A DNA stretch of 64,000 nucleotides, from contig FNSS01000001.1 in assembly GCA_900104855.1 (NCBI GenBank), positions 124,001 to 188,000 of the forward strand. The letters run 5' to 3'. Below the pieces are notes generated by a model. The model saw only the letters and a program-made list of their open reading frames with translations. It was not told the DNA's origin and did not search any database. Position 1 is the stretch's first letter, and each line of letters opens with the position of its first letter. This DNA comes from Rhizobiales bacterium GAS188. Lineage in GTDB: Bacteria; Pseudomonadota; Alphaproteobacteria; Rhizobiales; Beijerinckiaceae. Positions 10,026 through 19,317 of the stretch are shown here, one piece after another. The translations under genes and the position numbers were made by a program.

Positions 10026-10330
10026 GACGATCTCTTTATCCGCGGACCAAGTGCCGCAAAACATTACCAGCCCGCCCTTATTTCATAGCATCCTCATTTC
10101 CGGCGCGGGCCTTCCTGCCGCATGGTTTCTGGTGCGTTAACGACGTTTTACAATCAAGCGGAGGGCCGGGTTTCAAATTTCCCCCTATCGCTCTAAACTG
10201 TCTTGGTTAACGGGGCTGTGCAAAGTCGCGATTCCGCCCAGCGGGCGGCGCGGCGTATATTCGTCCGACAAGGGGCTGTCGCTGCTTAGGCGCGATGGTC
10301 TTCCGAATTCGGCGTGACGAGGTGTAGCGT
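10026..10330. other. Divergent control region of the Hpt and GPR-like genes
   Basis: About 300 bp without a gene. It holds a CtrA-box-like element at 10137-10151 and a second TTAA at about 10206-10209. The AT content is higher than in flanking DNA, as expected for promoters. Confidence 0.5.
10137..10151 (+). promoter_or_regulatory. CtrA-box-like site (TTAA-N7-TTAC)
   Basis: TTAACGACGTTTTAC matches the CtrA consensus TTAA-N7-TTAAC except at one half-site base, and lies about 180 bp before the GPR-like ATG. CtrA control would suit a cell-cycle or polar-growth gene. The motif is short and degenerate enough to occur by chance. Confidence 0.35.
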
Positions 10331-13300
10331 ATGAGCACGAAACCGAAACTCGATGATCAGACGCAGGCTGCTCTCAGCGCAATCGAGGAAGCGCTGAAGG
10401 GAACGGCTGCGCCGGCGCAGCCGCGCTTGCCCGAAGCGAGCTCCGACATCATCGCGGTCCGGCGCCCAACGCCCGAGAATCGCAGCCGCACCGCACCTCC
10501 TCCCGCGGCGGCACGACCGGTCGCCCCCCCGCCCCCGGCCATCGAGACGCAAGCTCCGACCGAGGCGCGGCCGCGCCCGGCGCCGCTCGCGCCAACGCCT
10601 GCGGCCAATGACGACCGCGAGGAGATCGGCGCGTTGCTGCAGACGATGCAGGCCAAATCGTCTTCGCGCCCCCTCATCATGGCGACGCTGGCCTCCGTCC
10701 TCTGGGCGGGTGCAATCGGCGTTCTGGCCTGGTCGCGCCTCGATCTCAGCGCGATCGGCGACCAGGCGACCTTGATCGAGCGGCTGGAGACGCCGACTTT
10801 CGGCCTGGCGCTCGCGCTCCTCATCGGCCCCGTCATCTTCTTCTTCATGCTGGCCGGGCTGTTCCGGCGCTCCTCCGAGCTCGGCCTGATGGCCCGCTCG
10901 CTCTCGCATATCGCCTTCCGGCTGGCCGACCCGCAGGTCTCGGCTCAGGACGCCGTCGTCTCGGTTAGCACGGCGATCCGGCGCGAGGTCGTGGCGATGA
11001 ATGACGGCATCGAGCGTGCCATGGCGCGCGCCACCGAGCTCGAATCCCTCGTCCATCGCGAGATCTCGACGCTCGAGCGCGCCTACGGCGAAAACGAGAT
11101 CCGTATCCGCTCCCTGATCGACGAGCTGATCACGCAGCGCGAGGGCATCGCCACGCATTCGGAGCGGGTGCGTGACGTCATCGCAGACACCCATATCAAA
11201 TTGTCGACGGAATTATCCGCCGCGACCGCGAAATTGACCGGCTCGCTCGACGAGACCGGGACCCGGGTGGTCGAGACGCTGCATGGCAGGAGCGAGCTCG
11301 TCACCTCGGCGCTCGGCCAGGCGGGCGAGCGCATCATGGCGGAGATCGGGGCGCGGGGCGCCGATCTGACGGAGCGTCTTCTGGCGGCGACCGACGCCGT
11401 CGGGCGCCAGCTCGGCGCGTCCGGAGAGGCGATCACCAGCGAGATGGAGCGCCGCTCGAAGGAGGTCACCGACCGTCTCGCGACCATCACCGGGGATATC
11501 GCGCTGGAGATCGTGACGCGCGGCGAATCGGTTACGCGAGGCCTGGAGGAGACGGGCACGCGCGTTTCGCAGCAGGTTGCCGAAGTCGGATCCGCGCTCT
11601 CGACCTCGCTCGATCGCAGCAGCAACGACCTTGCGGCGCGCCTCGACGCGACCGGCACGCGCGTCACCGACCAGGTCGCCAAGATCGGCACCGAGGTGGC
11701 AGGCACGCTGGAACGCGCCAGCGGCGATGTCGTCTTCCGTCTCGACGAGACCGGCACGCGGGTGACCGAGCAGGTGGCCAAGATCGGCACCGATGTGGCG
11801 GGCTCCCTGGAGCGCGTCAGCGGCAATGTCGTCAACCGCCTCGACGAGACCGGCACGAGCCTCGTCGCCCATATCGACCGGGTCGGCAGCGATGTGCATC
11901 AGAGCCTCAGCACGACCGGGACGGTTCTCGCCAATGCGCTGCAGGACGGAGCGAATTCCGTCAATGATCGCCTGGCCGAGACGGGCAAGAGCATTCTCGA
12001 AGGCCTGGTCGGCCGCTCCACCGAAGTGCGCGAAGATCTGCGCTCGGTCGGCGAGACGATCGTCACCGAACTCGGCGCCCGCGTCGCCGAAGTCACCCAG
12101 CATCTCGACGAGACCGGCCAGCAGATCAGCCGCAGCATCGTCGAGGGCGGCGACAGCCTGAGCCAGCGCCTCAACGCCACCGGCGATCGGATCGAGGAGA
12201 CCGTCACCGGCCGCGGCGGTGCGCTCGAGGCCCGCTTGTCGGAGCTCGGCGACCGATTCGCCTCGGTCATGAGCGAGCGCACGGCACAGACCGAATCGGC
12301 CCTGGCTGACCATTCCAACAAGCTGTCGGACCTCGGCGACCGGTTCGCCTCGGTCATGGGTGACCGTACCGCCCAGACCGAATTTGCCTTGGCGGACCAT
12401 TCCAACAAGCTGTCCGAGCTCGGCGACCGCTTCGCCTCGGTCATGAGCGAGCGCACCGCACAGACCGAATTTGCCCTGGCGGACCATTCCAACAAGCTGT
12501 CCGAGCTCGGCGACCGCTTCGCCTCGGTCATGAGCGAGCGCACCGCACAGACCGAATTTGCCCTGGCGGGCCACTCCAACAAGCTGTCCGAGCTCGGCGA
12601 CCGCTTCGCCTCGATCATGAGCGAGCGCACCGCACAGACCGAATTTGCCCTGGCTGGCCACACCAACAAGCTGTCGGAGCTCGGCGACCAGTTCGCCTCG
12701 GTGATGAGCGAGCGCAGCGCGCAGGCCGAAGCGGCCCTGATCGGGCACTCCGACAAGCTGTCGGACACGCTCAGCGGCCATCTCAGCGCCTTCGAGAATG
12801 CCATCGTGGTCCGCGGCGGCTCGCTCGCCGACAAGATCGCGGCCGATGCCGCCGTCTTCACCGACATCGTCTCCACCAAGCTCGGTTCCATCGAGACCTT
12901 GCTGACGACGCATGGAGACGGCCTGATCGGACGCCTGACGAGCCACACACGGGAAGCCGCCGAGGCCATGGAGGACCAGCTCGTGGCCTTCGAGCAGCGC
13001 GCCACCAGCAAGACCGGCGAGGTCGCGGGCTCGCTCGACGGCCTGATCGAGCGCATCGACACCACCTTGGAGAAGCATGCCGGCGTCTTCACCGACGGGC
13101 TGAGGGCGCGCACGCTCGAAGTGGCGCGCGCCATCGCCGATAGCGGGCGCGGCGCCTCGGCGCAGCTCGAGGCGGCGATGAACAATGCCGGCAACGTCAT
13201 CGGCGACAAGGCGGCCTTCCTCTCGGAGCGGGCCGAGGAGATCAACAAGCTCTTCGCCGATCGCGCGGCCGAGCTCGCCGGCACGCTCGATGCGGGAGTG

Positions 13301-15919
13301 GCGCGCTTCCAGAGCGACGTCGTCGGACGCCTGGAATTCGTGTCGTCGAATCTGCGCACCCGCACGGACGAGATCCATGCGCAGCTCGGCGATCGGGCTG
13401 CCGAGATTTCCGGCCTGTTCGACGACCAGACCGAGCGCTTGTCGAAGACCGTCGACCACAAGCTCGGCCAGCTCGAGGGCCATATCTCGAACCTGACCCA
13501 ATCGCTCGACCGGCAGGTCGATCAATTGTCGCAAGGCGTCGAAGGGCAGTTGCACCTCCTCGACGGGCGCATTGGCGGTCTCACTCAGACATTCGATCGG
13601 CAAGTGCATCAGTTGTCCGAGCGCGTCGATTCCCGCCTCGAACTGCTGGGCGGGCGGGCCGTCGAGCTGGCCGATGCGATGGATCGGCAGATCGATCGGC
13701 TCGCGACCACCGTCGACGGCAAGCTCGACGAGATCTCCGGCGTGCTTTCCAGCCGCACCAGCGAAGTCAGCGCGGTGCTCGGCTCGCGGGCGACCGAGCT
13801 CGCCAGCGCCTTCGAGGACCAGATCGGGCATTTCGACACGCGGGTGGCCGATCGTATCGAGAGCCTGTCGGCAGCCTTCAGCGAGCGCGGCGACCAGATC
13901 GTGCGCCTGATCGGGGGCACGGGAACGACGCTGACCGAGAACCTCACGCAGCGCCTTGTCGCCATCAAGGTCGATGTCGAGCGGGCGAGCGCCACGGCTG
14001 CCAAGACGCTCGATCAAGGCGCGACGGCGCTCGCGGCGAGCTTCGAGAGCGGCGTTCGCGACTTCTCCGACAGTGTGGCGAGGTCCACGGCGGAGCTGCG
14101 CGGCACAGGCGCGACGCTGACCGAGGACATCACCGAGCGTCTCGTCGCCGTCAAGGTCGATATCGAACGGGCGAGCTCCACCGCTGCCAAGACGCTCGAT
14201 CAAGGCGCGACGGCACTCGCGGCGAGCTTCGAGGGCGGCGTCCGCGACTTCTCCGACAGTGTGGCGAGGTCCGCGGCCGAGCTGCGCGGCACGGTCGACG
14301 ACAGCACCAGGCATTCGATCGACGCCCTCGCCAATGCGCATGACACGGTACGCGGCGAGATCGGCGGCATCCTCGATCGCCTGAGCGCCGCCAACGGGCT
14401 GCTGCAGCAGATCATGTCCGGGGCGGGCCAGAGCCTAGGCGCCCTGGAAGCCGGCCTCGCCAAGCGCCTGAAGGATCTCGAATACCTTCTGGGCGGGATC
14501 GTCTCCGAGACCAACCGGGCGGCCTCCCGGGTGGCCGATCAGGTGGGGGCGCTCAACTCGGTGTCGAGCTCGACTTTGCGCAATGCCGAGACGCTGCTCG
14601 AAAAGCTCGAGAGCCAGGCCCATGCGCTCTCCGACGCGACCGAAGCGCAGACGCGCGGCTGGAACGAGGCCGCCGACCTCCTCGAACGGGTCGAGGCGCG
14701 CATCGCGCGCTCCCTCACCTCCAAGCGCGAGGCCCTCGAGCACCTGACCACCTCGATCAGCGGTCGCAGCGAGGAGCTCGACAAGGTCACCAGCGCCTTC
14801 CGCACCATGGTGGAGGATTCGCTCAACGCCGCCGAGGAGAAGGCGCGGCGCATCAGCGAAGTGCTGGGCGAGAATTCGCGCGCCTCGGCGACGGCGATCG
14901 GCGAGCAATTCGCCCAGATCCGTGCCTCCACCGGCGCCGAGCGCGATCGCACGGCCGCCGCGCTGCGCGAAGCCTATGAGATGGTCATGTCCGACATGAA
15001 CGAGACGCTCGGCCAGGCGACCACCAGGTTCCGCGACGCGGCTTCGGAAATGCGCCAGGTCACGGCCCAGATCCAGCGTGAGATGGAAGCGACCCGGGCC
15101 GAGCTGCATCGCGGGCTGGTCGAGCTGCCTCGCGAGACCCAGGCCTCGGCCGGCGAGATGCGGCGCGTGGTCGGCGAGCAGATCAAGGTGCTCAACGAGC
15201 TGACCTCCATCGCCACCCGGTCGGCGTCGAGCTTCGACGCCGCCGAGCCTCTCATGGCGGTGGCTCAGCAACGCGAGACCCGTCCGGCCCCGGCCCCGGC
15301 GGCGGCAGCGCCCGCGGCGGCGCCACGCCAAGTCACGAGCAGCCGCACGCCGATCGCCGAGACGCCCGCGGCGCGGCGCCCCTCGAACTATAGCGCCCCG
15401 CCCGCTTCGACGGGCCCGCGTGACCGGCGCCAAGAATCGTCGTCGCCGGCATCGCGCGATGACGGCTCGTCGCGCGGCGGCTGGTTGACTGATCTGTTGT
15501 CGCGCGCTTCGCGGGAGGAGCCCCTGCCCTCTTCGACGAATCGCGCCCAGCCGGCAGCGGTTCCGGCCGCCCCGGCGACCCCGACGACGCTCGCCTCACT
15601 CGACACGATCGCGGTCGATATTGCCCGCATGATCGATCACGACGTCGCCGGCCAGATGTGGGATCGCTATCAGCATGGCGAGCACAACGTCTTCAACCGG
15701 GCCATGTACACGCCGCAAGGCCAGCAGATGTTCGACGAGATCCGCCGCAAATATCGGCGCGATCAGGAGTTCCGCAATACGGCGGACCGCTATGTCGAAG
15801 AATTCGAGAGGCTGTTGTCGGAAGTGGCACGCGATCCGGCGACCCAGCGCGGTTATCTGACCTCGGATACGGGCAAGGTCTACACCATCCTCGCCCATGC
15901 GGCCGGCAGGCTGGAGTAG
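10331..15919 (+). CDS. Giant membrane-anchored coiled-coil protein, GPR/RgsE-like polar growth factor
   Basis: The 1862-residue product has a Pro/Ala-rich cytoplasmic N-terminus (about 1-110). Two closely spaced membrane segments follow, starting near residues 117 and 157. Then come roughly 1450 residues of apolipoprotein-like amphipathic helix and coiled coil, a Pro/Ala-rich disordered stretch (about 1640-1750), and a compact C-terminal domain of about 100 residues (MIDHDVAGQMWDRYQHGEHN...). This layout matches the GROWTH POLE RING protein of Agrobacterium and RgsE of Sinorhizobium, which organise polar growth. The helical region contains six 29-residue repeats (12236-12757), a 62-residue duplication (13916-14287) and 33-residue repeats (11642-11839). 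The start at 10331 has no strong Shine-Dalgarno. The family call is from architecture, not an alignment. Confidence 0.7.
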   Translation: MSTKPKLDDQTQAALSAIEEALKGTAAPAQPRLPEASSDIIAVRRPTPENRSRTAPPPAAARPVAPPPPAIETQAPTEARPRPAPLAPTPAANDDREEIGALLQTMQAKSSSRPLIMATLASVLWAGAIGVLAWSRLDLSAIGDQATLIERLETPTFGLALALLIGPVIFFFMLAGLFRRSSELGLMARSLSHIAFRLADPQVSAQDAVVSVSTAIRREVVAMNDGIERAMARATELESLVHREISTLERAYGENEIRIRSLIDELITQREGIATHSERVRDVIADTHIKLSTELSAATAKLTGSLDETGTRVVETLHGRSELVTSALGQAGERIMAEIGARGADLTERLLAATDAVGRQLGASGEAITSEMERRSKEVTDRLATITGDIALEIVTRGESVTRGLEETGTRVSQQVAEVGSALSTSLDRSSNDLAARLDATGTRVTDQVAKIGTEVAGTLERASGDVVFRLDETGTRVTEQVAKIGTDVAGSLERVSGNVVNRLDETGTSLVAHIDRVGSDVHQSLSTTGTVLANALQDGANSVNDRLAETGKSILEGLVGRSTEVREDLRSVGETIVTELGARVAEVTQHLDETGQQISRSIVEGGDSLSQRLNATGDRIEETVTGRGGALEARLSELGDRFASVMSERTAQTESALADHSNKLSDLGDRFASVMGDRTAQTEFALADHSNKLSELGDRFASVMSERTAQTEFALADHSNKLSELGDRFASVMSERTAQTEFALAGHSNKLSELGDRFASIMSERTAQTEFALAGHTNKLSELGDQFASVMSERSAQAEAALIGHSDKLSDTLSGHLSAFENAIVVRGGSLADKIAADAAVFTDIVSTKLGSIETLLTTHGDGLIGRLTSHTREAAEAMEDQLVAFEQRATSKTGEVAGSLDGLIERIDTTLEKHAGVFTDGLRARTLEVARAIADSGRGASAQLEAAMNNAGNVIGDKAAFLSERAEEINKLFADRAAELAGTLDAGVARFQSDVVGRLEFVSSNLRTRTDEIHAQLGDRAAEISGLFDDQTERLSKTVDHKLGQLEGHISNLTQSLDRQVDQLSQGVEGQLHLLDGRIGGLTQTFDRQVHQLSERVDSRLELLGGRAVELADAMDRQIDRLATTVDGKLDEISGVLSSRTSEVSAVLGSRATELASAFEDQIGHFDTRVADRIESLSAAFSERGDQIVRLIGGTGTTLTENLTQRLVAIKVDVERASATAAKTLDQGATALAASFESGVRDFSDSVARSTAELRGTGATLTEDITERLVAVKVDIERASSTAAKTLDQGATALAASFEGGVRDFSDSVARSAAELRGTVDDSTRHSIDALANAHDTVRGEIGGILDRLSAANGLLQQIMSGAGQSLGALEAGLAKRLKDLEYLLGGIVSETNRAASRVADQVGALNSVSSSTLRNAETLLEKLESQAHALSDATEAQTRGWNEAADLLERVEARIARSLTSKREALEHLTTSISGRSEELDKVTSAFRTMVEDSLNAAEEKARRISEVLGENSRASATAIGEQFAQIRASTGAERDRTAAALREAYEMVMSDMNETLGQATTRFRDAASEMRQVTAQIQREMEATRAELHRGLVELPRETQASAGEMRRVVGEQIKVLNELTSIATRSASSFDAAEPLMAVAQQRETRPAPAPAAAAPAAAPRQVTSSRTPIAETPAARRPSNYSAPPASTGPRDRRQESSSPASRDDGSSRGGWLTDLLSRASREEPLPSSTNRAQPAAVPAAPATPTTLASLDTIAVDIARMIDHDVAGQMWDRYQHGEHNVFNRAMYTPQGQQMFDEIRRKYRRDQEFRNTADRYVEEFERLLSEVARDPATQRGYLTSDTGKVYTILAHAAGRLE
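11642..11839 (+). repeat. Two 33-residue (99 bp) tandem repeats in the GPR-like gene
   Basis: Units beginning LDATGTRVTDQVAKIG and LDETGTRVTEQVAKIG follow each other in frame; a third degenerate unit (LDETGTSLVAHIDRVG) comes next. Confidence 0.85.
12236..12757 (+). repeat. Six 29-residue (87 bp) tandem repeats in the GPR-like gene
   Basis: Each unit follows the pattern LSELGDRFASVMSERTAQTE then xALADHSNK. Units 2-4 are almost identical at nucleotide level, including synonymous sites, which suggests recent duplication. Unit 6 is diverged. Repeat number may vary between strains. Confidence 0.92.
13916..14287 (+). repeat. 62-residue (186 bp) direct duplication in the GPR-like gene
   Basis: Two consecutive units starting GTGTTLTENLTQRLVAIKVD and GTGATLTEDITERLVAVKVD are collinear to their ends (...DSVARSTAELR and ...DSVARSAAELR). 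They include long stretches of identical DNA. Confidence 0.9.
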
Positions 15920-15938
15920 GCGCGCCGCGGGCGCACTA

Positions 15939-16150
15939 CCCTCTCTCGCTCTTTCGCGGGAGAGGGTGTCGAGACGCAGTCGAGGCGGGTGAGGGACGCC
16001 GGTGAAGCGCTCCACCGGCATCGTTTACCCACCCCAGCTGCCGTTCGCGTCCACGAGATCGCTCCGGATCGGCGCAGCAGCGATCAACCCTCACCCGACC
16101 TTCGCTGACGCGAAGGCCACCCTCTCCCGCGCGAAGAGCGCGGGAGAGGG
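15939..16150. repeat. RIME-like palindromic element 1
   Basis: Outer inverted stems CCCTCTC...GGAGAGGG (15939-15966) and CCCTCTCCCGCG...CGGGAGAGGG (16111-16150) flank GAGGCGGGTGAGGGACGCC and its counterpart CCCTCACCCGACCTTCG. A central stretch of about 65 bp is not shared with the other copies. It lies between the convergent ends of the GPR-like gene and the lipoprotein gene. The pattern matches the rhizobial RIME class of intergenic mosaic elements. Confidence 0.75.
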
Positions 16151-16167
16151 AAGAGCACGCCCTCACC

Positions 16168-16794
16168 TCACAGATACGGCGCGGCCCAGTGTACGAGTTC
16201 GGGAAGCAGCCGGGCAAGCGCCTGGTCGAGCGAGCCTGCGGCCGCAGGCCCTTCGGTCACGCCCGGCGCATTGGCCTGTAAGATGCGCGCCGCGGTCGTT
16301 CGCCCCGACTGGGCGTTGATGAGCGTTGCGGCGAGCTCGATATGGCCCTGGCCGGCGCCGACATCGACCTCGAACACACGGATCTCGACGTCGAGCGTCA
16401 GATCCGCGGTGGCCGCGCCGCCGAAAGCGCTGACCCGCCCGACCGCTCCCGCATTCTCGAAAGCCTGGACGATGCGGCTCTGCAACAGCCGCGGCAGCCG
16501 GTCCGACCATTGGGCCCGCGCCAGCGTCGCCAGCGATCCGTCCGACCGCCGCACCAGGATGCGATCGGAATCGAGCGGCTGCAGCGCGGTCGGTTCCGCC
16601 ACGGAGAGCTGATGCCTGCCATGCAGCGCCTTGCCCCGCGTTCCGCTCTGGGCAAGATCGAAGGTGGCCGGAGGCGGCCCGCCGCCGCAGGCCGCCAACG
16701 CGAGGGCAAGGCCAAGGAGAGCTGGGCTGAGCAGGGCTGCGCTGCGCGGCCTGGTCCGGAGGCCGCGCGCCCATCGATGCGGTGGACTGCTCAT
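16168..16794 (-). CDS. ABC-type transport auxiliary lipoprotein (PqiC/MlaC-operon type)
   Basis: The 208-residue protein has an N-terminal signal with lipobox LALAAC followed by Gly-Gly, so it is a predicted periplasm-facing lipoprotein. The remainder fits the ABC transport auxiliary lipoprotein family found with MCE transporters: RILVRRSDGSLATLARAQWSDRLPRLLQSR, then a beta-rich C-terminus. It is the last gene of the permease-ATPase-MCE-lipoprotein operon, 34 bp after the MCE gene. It probably links the MCE protein to the outer membrane during lipid transport. Confidence 0.85.
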   Translation of the reverse strand: MSSPPHRWARGLRTRPRSAALLSPALLGLALALAACGGGPPPATFDLAQSGTRGKALHGRHQLSVAEPTALQPLDSDRILVRRSDGSLATLARAQWSDRLPRLLQSRIVQAFENAGAVGRVSAFGGAATADLTLDVEIRVFEVDVGAGQGHIELAATLINAQSGRTTAARILQANAPGVTEGPAAAGSLDQALARLLPELVHWAAPYL

Positions 16795-16828
16795 ACCCTT
16801 CCCCTGCCCTGATCGGCCCGCCGGCGGC

Positions 16829-18385
16829 TCAATTTCCGTATTCCGGCAGCGCGGCCTTGCCGCCGAAGATGAATTGCTGGGGGTTGCGTTGAACGCCCTG
16901 CAATGTGCGGCTTATATCCCCGAGGGCGCGCCGTCCATCAATGGCGAATTGCTGGAAATCGCGCAATCCGGACCCCGAGAACTTGTTGAGATTGGTCAAG
17001 AGTTCCGCCGAGCGCTTGTCGAGGTCGTCAGCGAGCTTGCGCACGGAGCGCGAGGCCTCGGCGAATTCGACGAAGGCGCTCTTGCCGTCAGGAGAATTCA
17101 CGAGCGCGTCGACGCCCTTCAGGATCTGATCGACCTTGTCGGCGCTGACGTCGAGCTTGGCGAACAGCTCATTGGCGTTCTTGGCGATCTCGTTGACGCG
17201 TGGTGTGTTGTCGCCGAGCGCGGTCACGAACTTCTCGGCGCTGTCGAGCGCCGCGCCGAGCTTCGTGCCGTCGATATGCTTGGTGACATCCTCGATATTG
17301 GCGATGCTGCGCGTCAACGCGGCAGGCGCCCCCGAATTGAGGAAGGTCTCGACCTGGGTCGAGCTGCGGTTGAGGCTCGCCGCCAACTCGCGGGCATCCT
17401 TGATGAAGTCGCCGATCTCGGCCGAATGATTGCCGAGCGCGGTCGTGACCTTGTCGATCCCGTCGATGCTGCGCCCCACCTTGGCGGTGTCGATGCTGGC
17501 CAGCACCTTGTCGAGATTGGCGATGGCGTTGTTGAAGGCGACAGAGTTCGTCGTCACCAGGACGTCGATGGCGTTGGCGGTTCCCTTCAGCTTGGCGACG
17601 AGCTCGCCCGCATCCTTGGCGAGGGCGCGCAGGTTATCGGCATTCTCGCCGAGCGCGGTCGCGAAGCTGTCGATGCTTTTCAGCGTGTGGTTCACGGTGC
17701 TGGTATCGAGCGAGCTCACCGCGGTATCGATCGCGCCGATGGCATGGTTGAGCTTGTCGACATCGAGCTTGGCCGCGATCGCCGAGATGTTGTCGACGGC
17801 GGCATTGATCTTGGCCGCATCGAGCGCTTCCGACAGCTTCTCGACATTGGCGACGATGCGGTTGATGGGCGCCTGATTATCCGCGACGATCTGGTTGACC
17901 TTCACCAGAATCTCGTCGGCGTGGCGACCGGCGGTCTGCGCCGTCTCGAGGACGCTCTGCAGGGTCGGCGATGGGACCGCCCTTATTGTCGGCATCGTCT
18001 CGTCCTGCTTCGCCTTGAGATCCGGCGATCGCGAATAGCTGTCGAAGATCTGGATCGTGGCAACGCCGGTGATTCCCAAGGAGTCGAGCCTCGCCTTGGT
18101 CGATTCCTTGATCGGCACGTCGGGCGTGATGTCGACGCGCGCCATGACCTGCGTCGAATTGCGCGGGTCGATGCTCAGATCGGTGACTTCGCCGACCCTG
18201 ATGCCGTTGAACAGCACCGAGCCGCCGCGCGATAGACCGGTCACCGGATAGTCGAAGACGACAAGATAGGATTTCAGATTGGCGCCGCCGCGCGATCCCG
18301 AAAACCAGAAGACGAAGCCGAAAGCCGCCGCCATCACGCAGATGGTGAACAGGCCGATCAGGGCGTATTTAGCGCGCGTTTCCAT
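16829..18385 (-). CDS. MCE family (MlaD-like) lipid-binding protein
   Basis: The 518-residue protein has one N-terminal membrane anchor (about residues 8-30, LIGLFTICVMAAAFGFVFWF). A single MCE/MlaD beta-barrel domain follows (about 38-115, YPVTGLSRGGSVLFNGIRVGEV). A long helical region (120-470) of repeated IDTA-V and LAKDA-like segments probably forms a periplasmic tube or needle. It is the substrate-handling subunit of an Mla-type phospholipid transporter. The start overlaps the end of the ATPase gene by 17 bp, suggesting coupled translation. At about 520 residues it is nearer to the longer MCE proteins than to E. coli MlaD. Confidence 0.92.
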   Translation of the reverse strand: METRAKYALIGLFTICVMAAAFGFVFWFSGSRGGANLKSYLVVFDYPVTGLSRGGSVLFNGIRVGEVTDLSIDPRNSTQVMARVDITPDVPIKESTKARLDSLGITGVATIQIFDSYSRSPDLKAKQDETMPTIRAVPSPTLQSVLETAQTAGRHADEILVKVNQIVADNQAPINRIVANVEKLSEALDAAKINAAVDNISAIAAKLDVDKLNHAIGAIDTAVSSLDTSTVNHTLKSIDSFATALGENADNLRALAKDAGELVAKLKGTANAIDVLVTTNSVAFNNAIANLDKVLASIDTAKVGRSIDGIDKVTTALGNHSAEIGDFIKDARELAASLNRSSTQVETFLNSGAPAALTRSIANIEDVTKHIDGTKLGAALDSAEKFVTALGDNTPRVNEIAKNANELFAKLDVSADKVDQILKGVDALVNSPDGKSAFVEFAEASRSVRKLADDLDKRSAELLTNLNKFSGSGLRDFQQFAIDGRRALGDISRTLQGVQRNPQQFIFGGKAALPEYGN

Positions 18386-19250
18386 CGCCGTCTTTCACGA
18401 GTGCGAGCTTTTCCTGGTTTTGAATCGCGGACCGGCCACGTTTGCCATGAAAATAGGATTTCAACCAGGGATGATCCGAAGCCAGCATGGCGGAGATAGG
18501 GCCGTCGGCGATCACATGGCCCTCGCCGAGCGCAATGATCCGGTCGGTGGTGGTATAGAGGCTGTCGAGATCATGGGTCACCATGAACACGGTGAGGCCG
18601 AGCGATTTCTGCAGCGTCATCATCAACTCGTCGAATTCGCCGGCCCCGATCGGGTCGAGGCCCGAAGTCGGCTCGTCGAGGAAGACGACATCCGGATCGA
18701 GCGCCAGGGCGCGAGCGAGCGCGGCGCGCTTGATCATGCCGCCGGACAATTCGGAAGGGAATTTCTCGGCCGCGTCCGCCTTCAGCCCGACCATCTGGAT
18801 CTTCAGGATCGCGAGCTCGTCCATCAGCTTGGGCGACAGGTCGAGATATTCGCGCATCGGCACCTGGACATTCTGCTTCACCGTTAGCGAAGAGAACAGC
18901 GCGCCTTGCTGGAACATCACGCCGAGACGCTGCTCGACCACGCGCTGCTCGGCATAATCGAGCTGGTCCATATCGGCCTGCAGGATGATGATGCGTCCGC
19001 GCGTCTTCGGGACGAGGCCGAGTATGGCGCGCGTCAGCACGGATTTGCCGGTGCCGGACGCCCCGACGACGCCGATCAGCTCGCCGCGGTTCACGCTGAA
19101 GCTCACATCCTTCAGGATTTCCCGCCCGTTCAGCTCGACGGCGAGATGCTGCACGCCGAGCAGGTCGGTTTCGCTCGCCGCGACCTCTTCCAGCTTCTCG
19201 GTCAGCCGGCGGACCCGTTCGGCCCGCTTGACGGGGGCAAGCGGATTCAT
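18369..19250 (-). CDS. ABC transporter ATP-binding protein, MlaF-like
   Basis: This ATPase energises the MCE lipid transporter. Walker A is GASGTGKS (about residue 75), the signature is LSGGMIKRAALARAL, Walker B is VVFLDEPTSGLDP, and the switch His is in MVTHDLDS. The protein has 293 residues from ATG 19250; the frame is open to a TTG at 19268. About 40 extra N-terminal residues precede the first strand. It sits between the MlaE-like permease (67 bp upstream) and the MCE gene, which it overlaps. Confidence 0.95.
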   Translation of the reverse strand: MNPLAPVKRAERVRRLTEKLEEVAASETDLLGVQHLAVELNGREILKDVSFSVNRGELIGVVGASGTGKSVLTRAILGLVPKTRGRIIILQADMDQLDYAEQRVVEQRLGVMFQQGALFSSLTVKQNVQVPMREYLDLSPKLMDELAILKIQMVGLKADAAEKFPSELSGGMIKRAALARALALDPDVVFLDEPTSGLDPIGAGEFDELMMTLQKSLGLTVFMVTHDLDSLYTTTDRIIALGEGHVIADGPISAMLASDHPWLKSYFHGKRGRSAIQNQEKLALVKDGDGNAR

Positions 19251-19317
19251 GAACACGACCCGCTCCAATTCATCGAGCCCAAAGGCAGCGATACCAAGAC
19301 GCTTACGAGCAAAACCA

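Noticed and set aside
11213-14341. A 1042-residue open frame on the minus strand
   Set aside because: It is the antisense shadow of the repetitive GPR-like gene in GC-rich DNA; its Arg/Leu/Gly-rich translation has no family features or ribosome-binding site.
16631-18235. A 534-residue plus-strand open frame
   Set aside because: Antisense to the MCE gene and lipoprotein gene; no recognisable domain.
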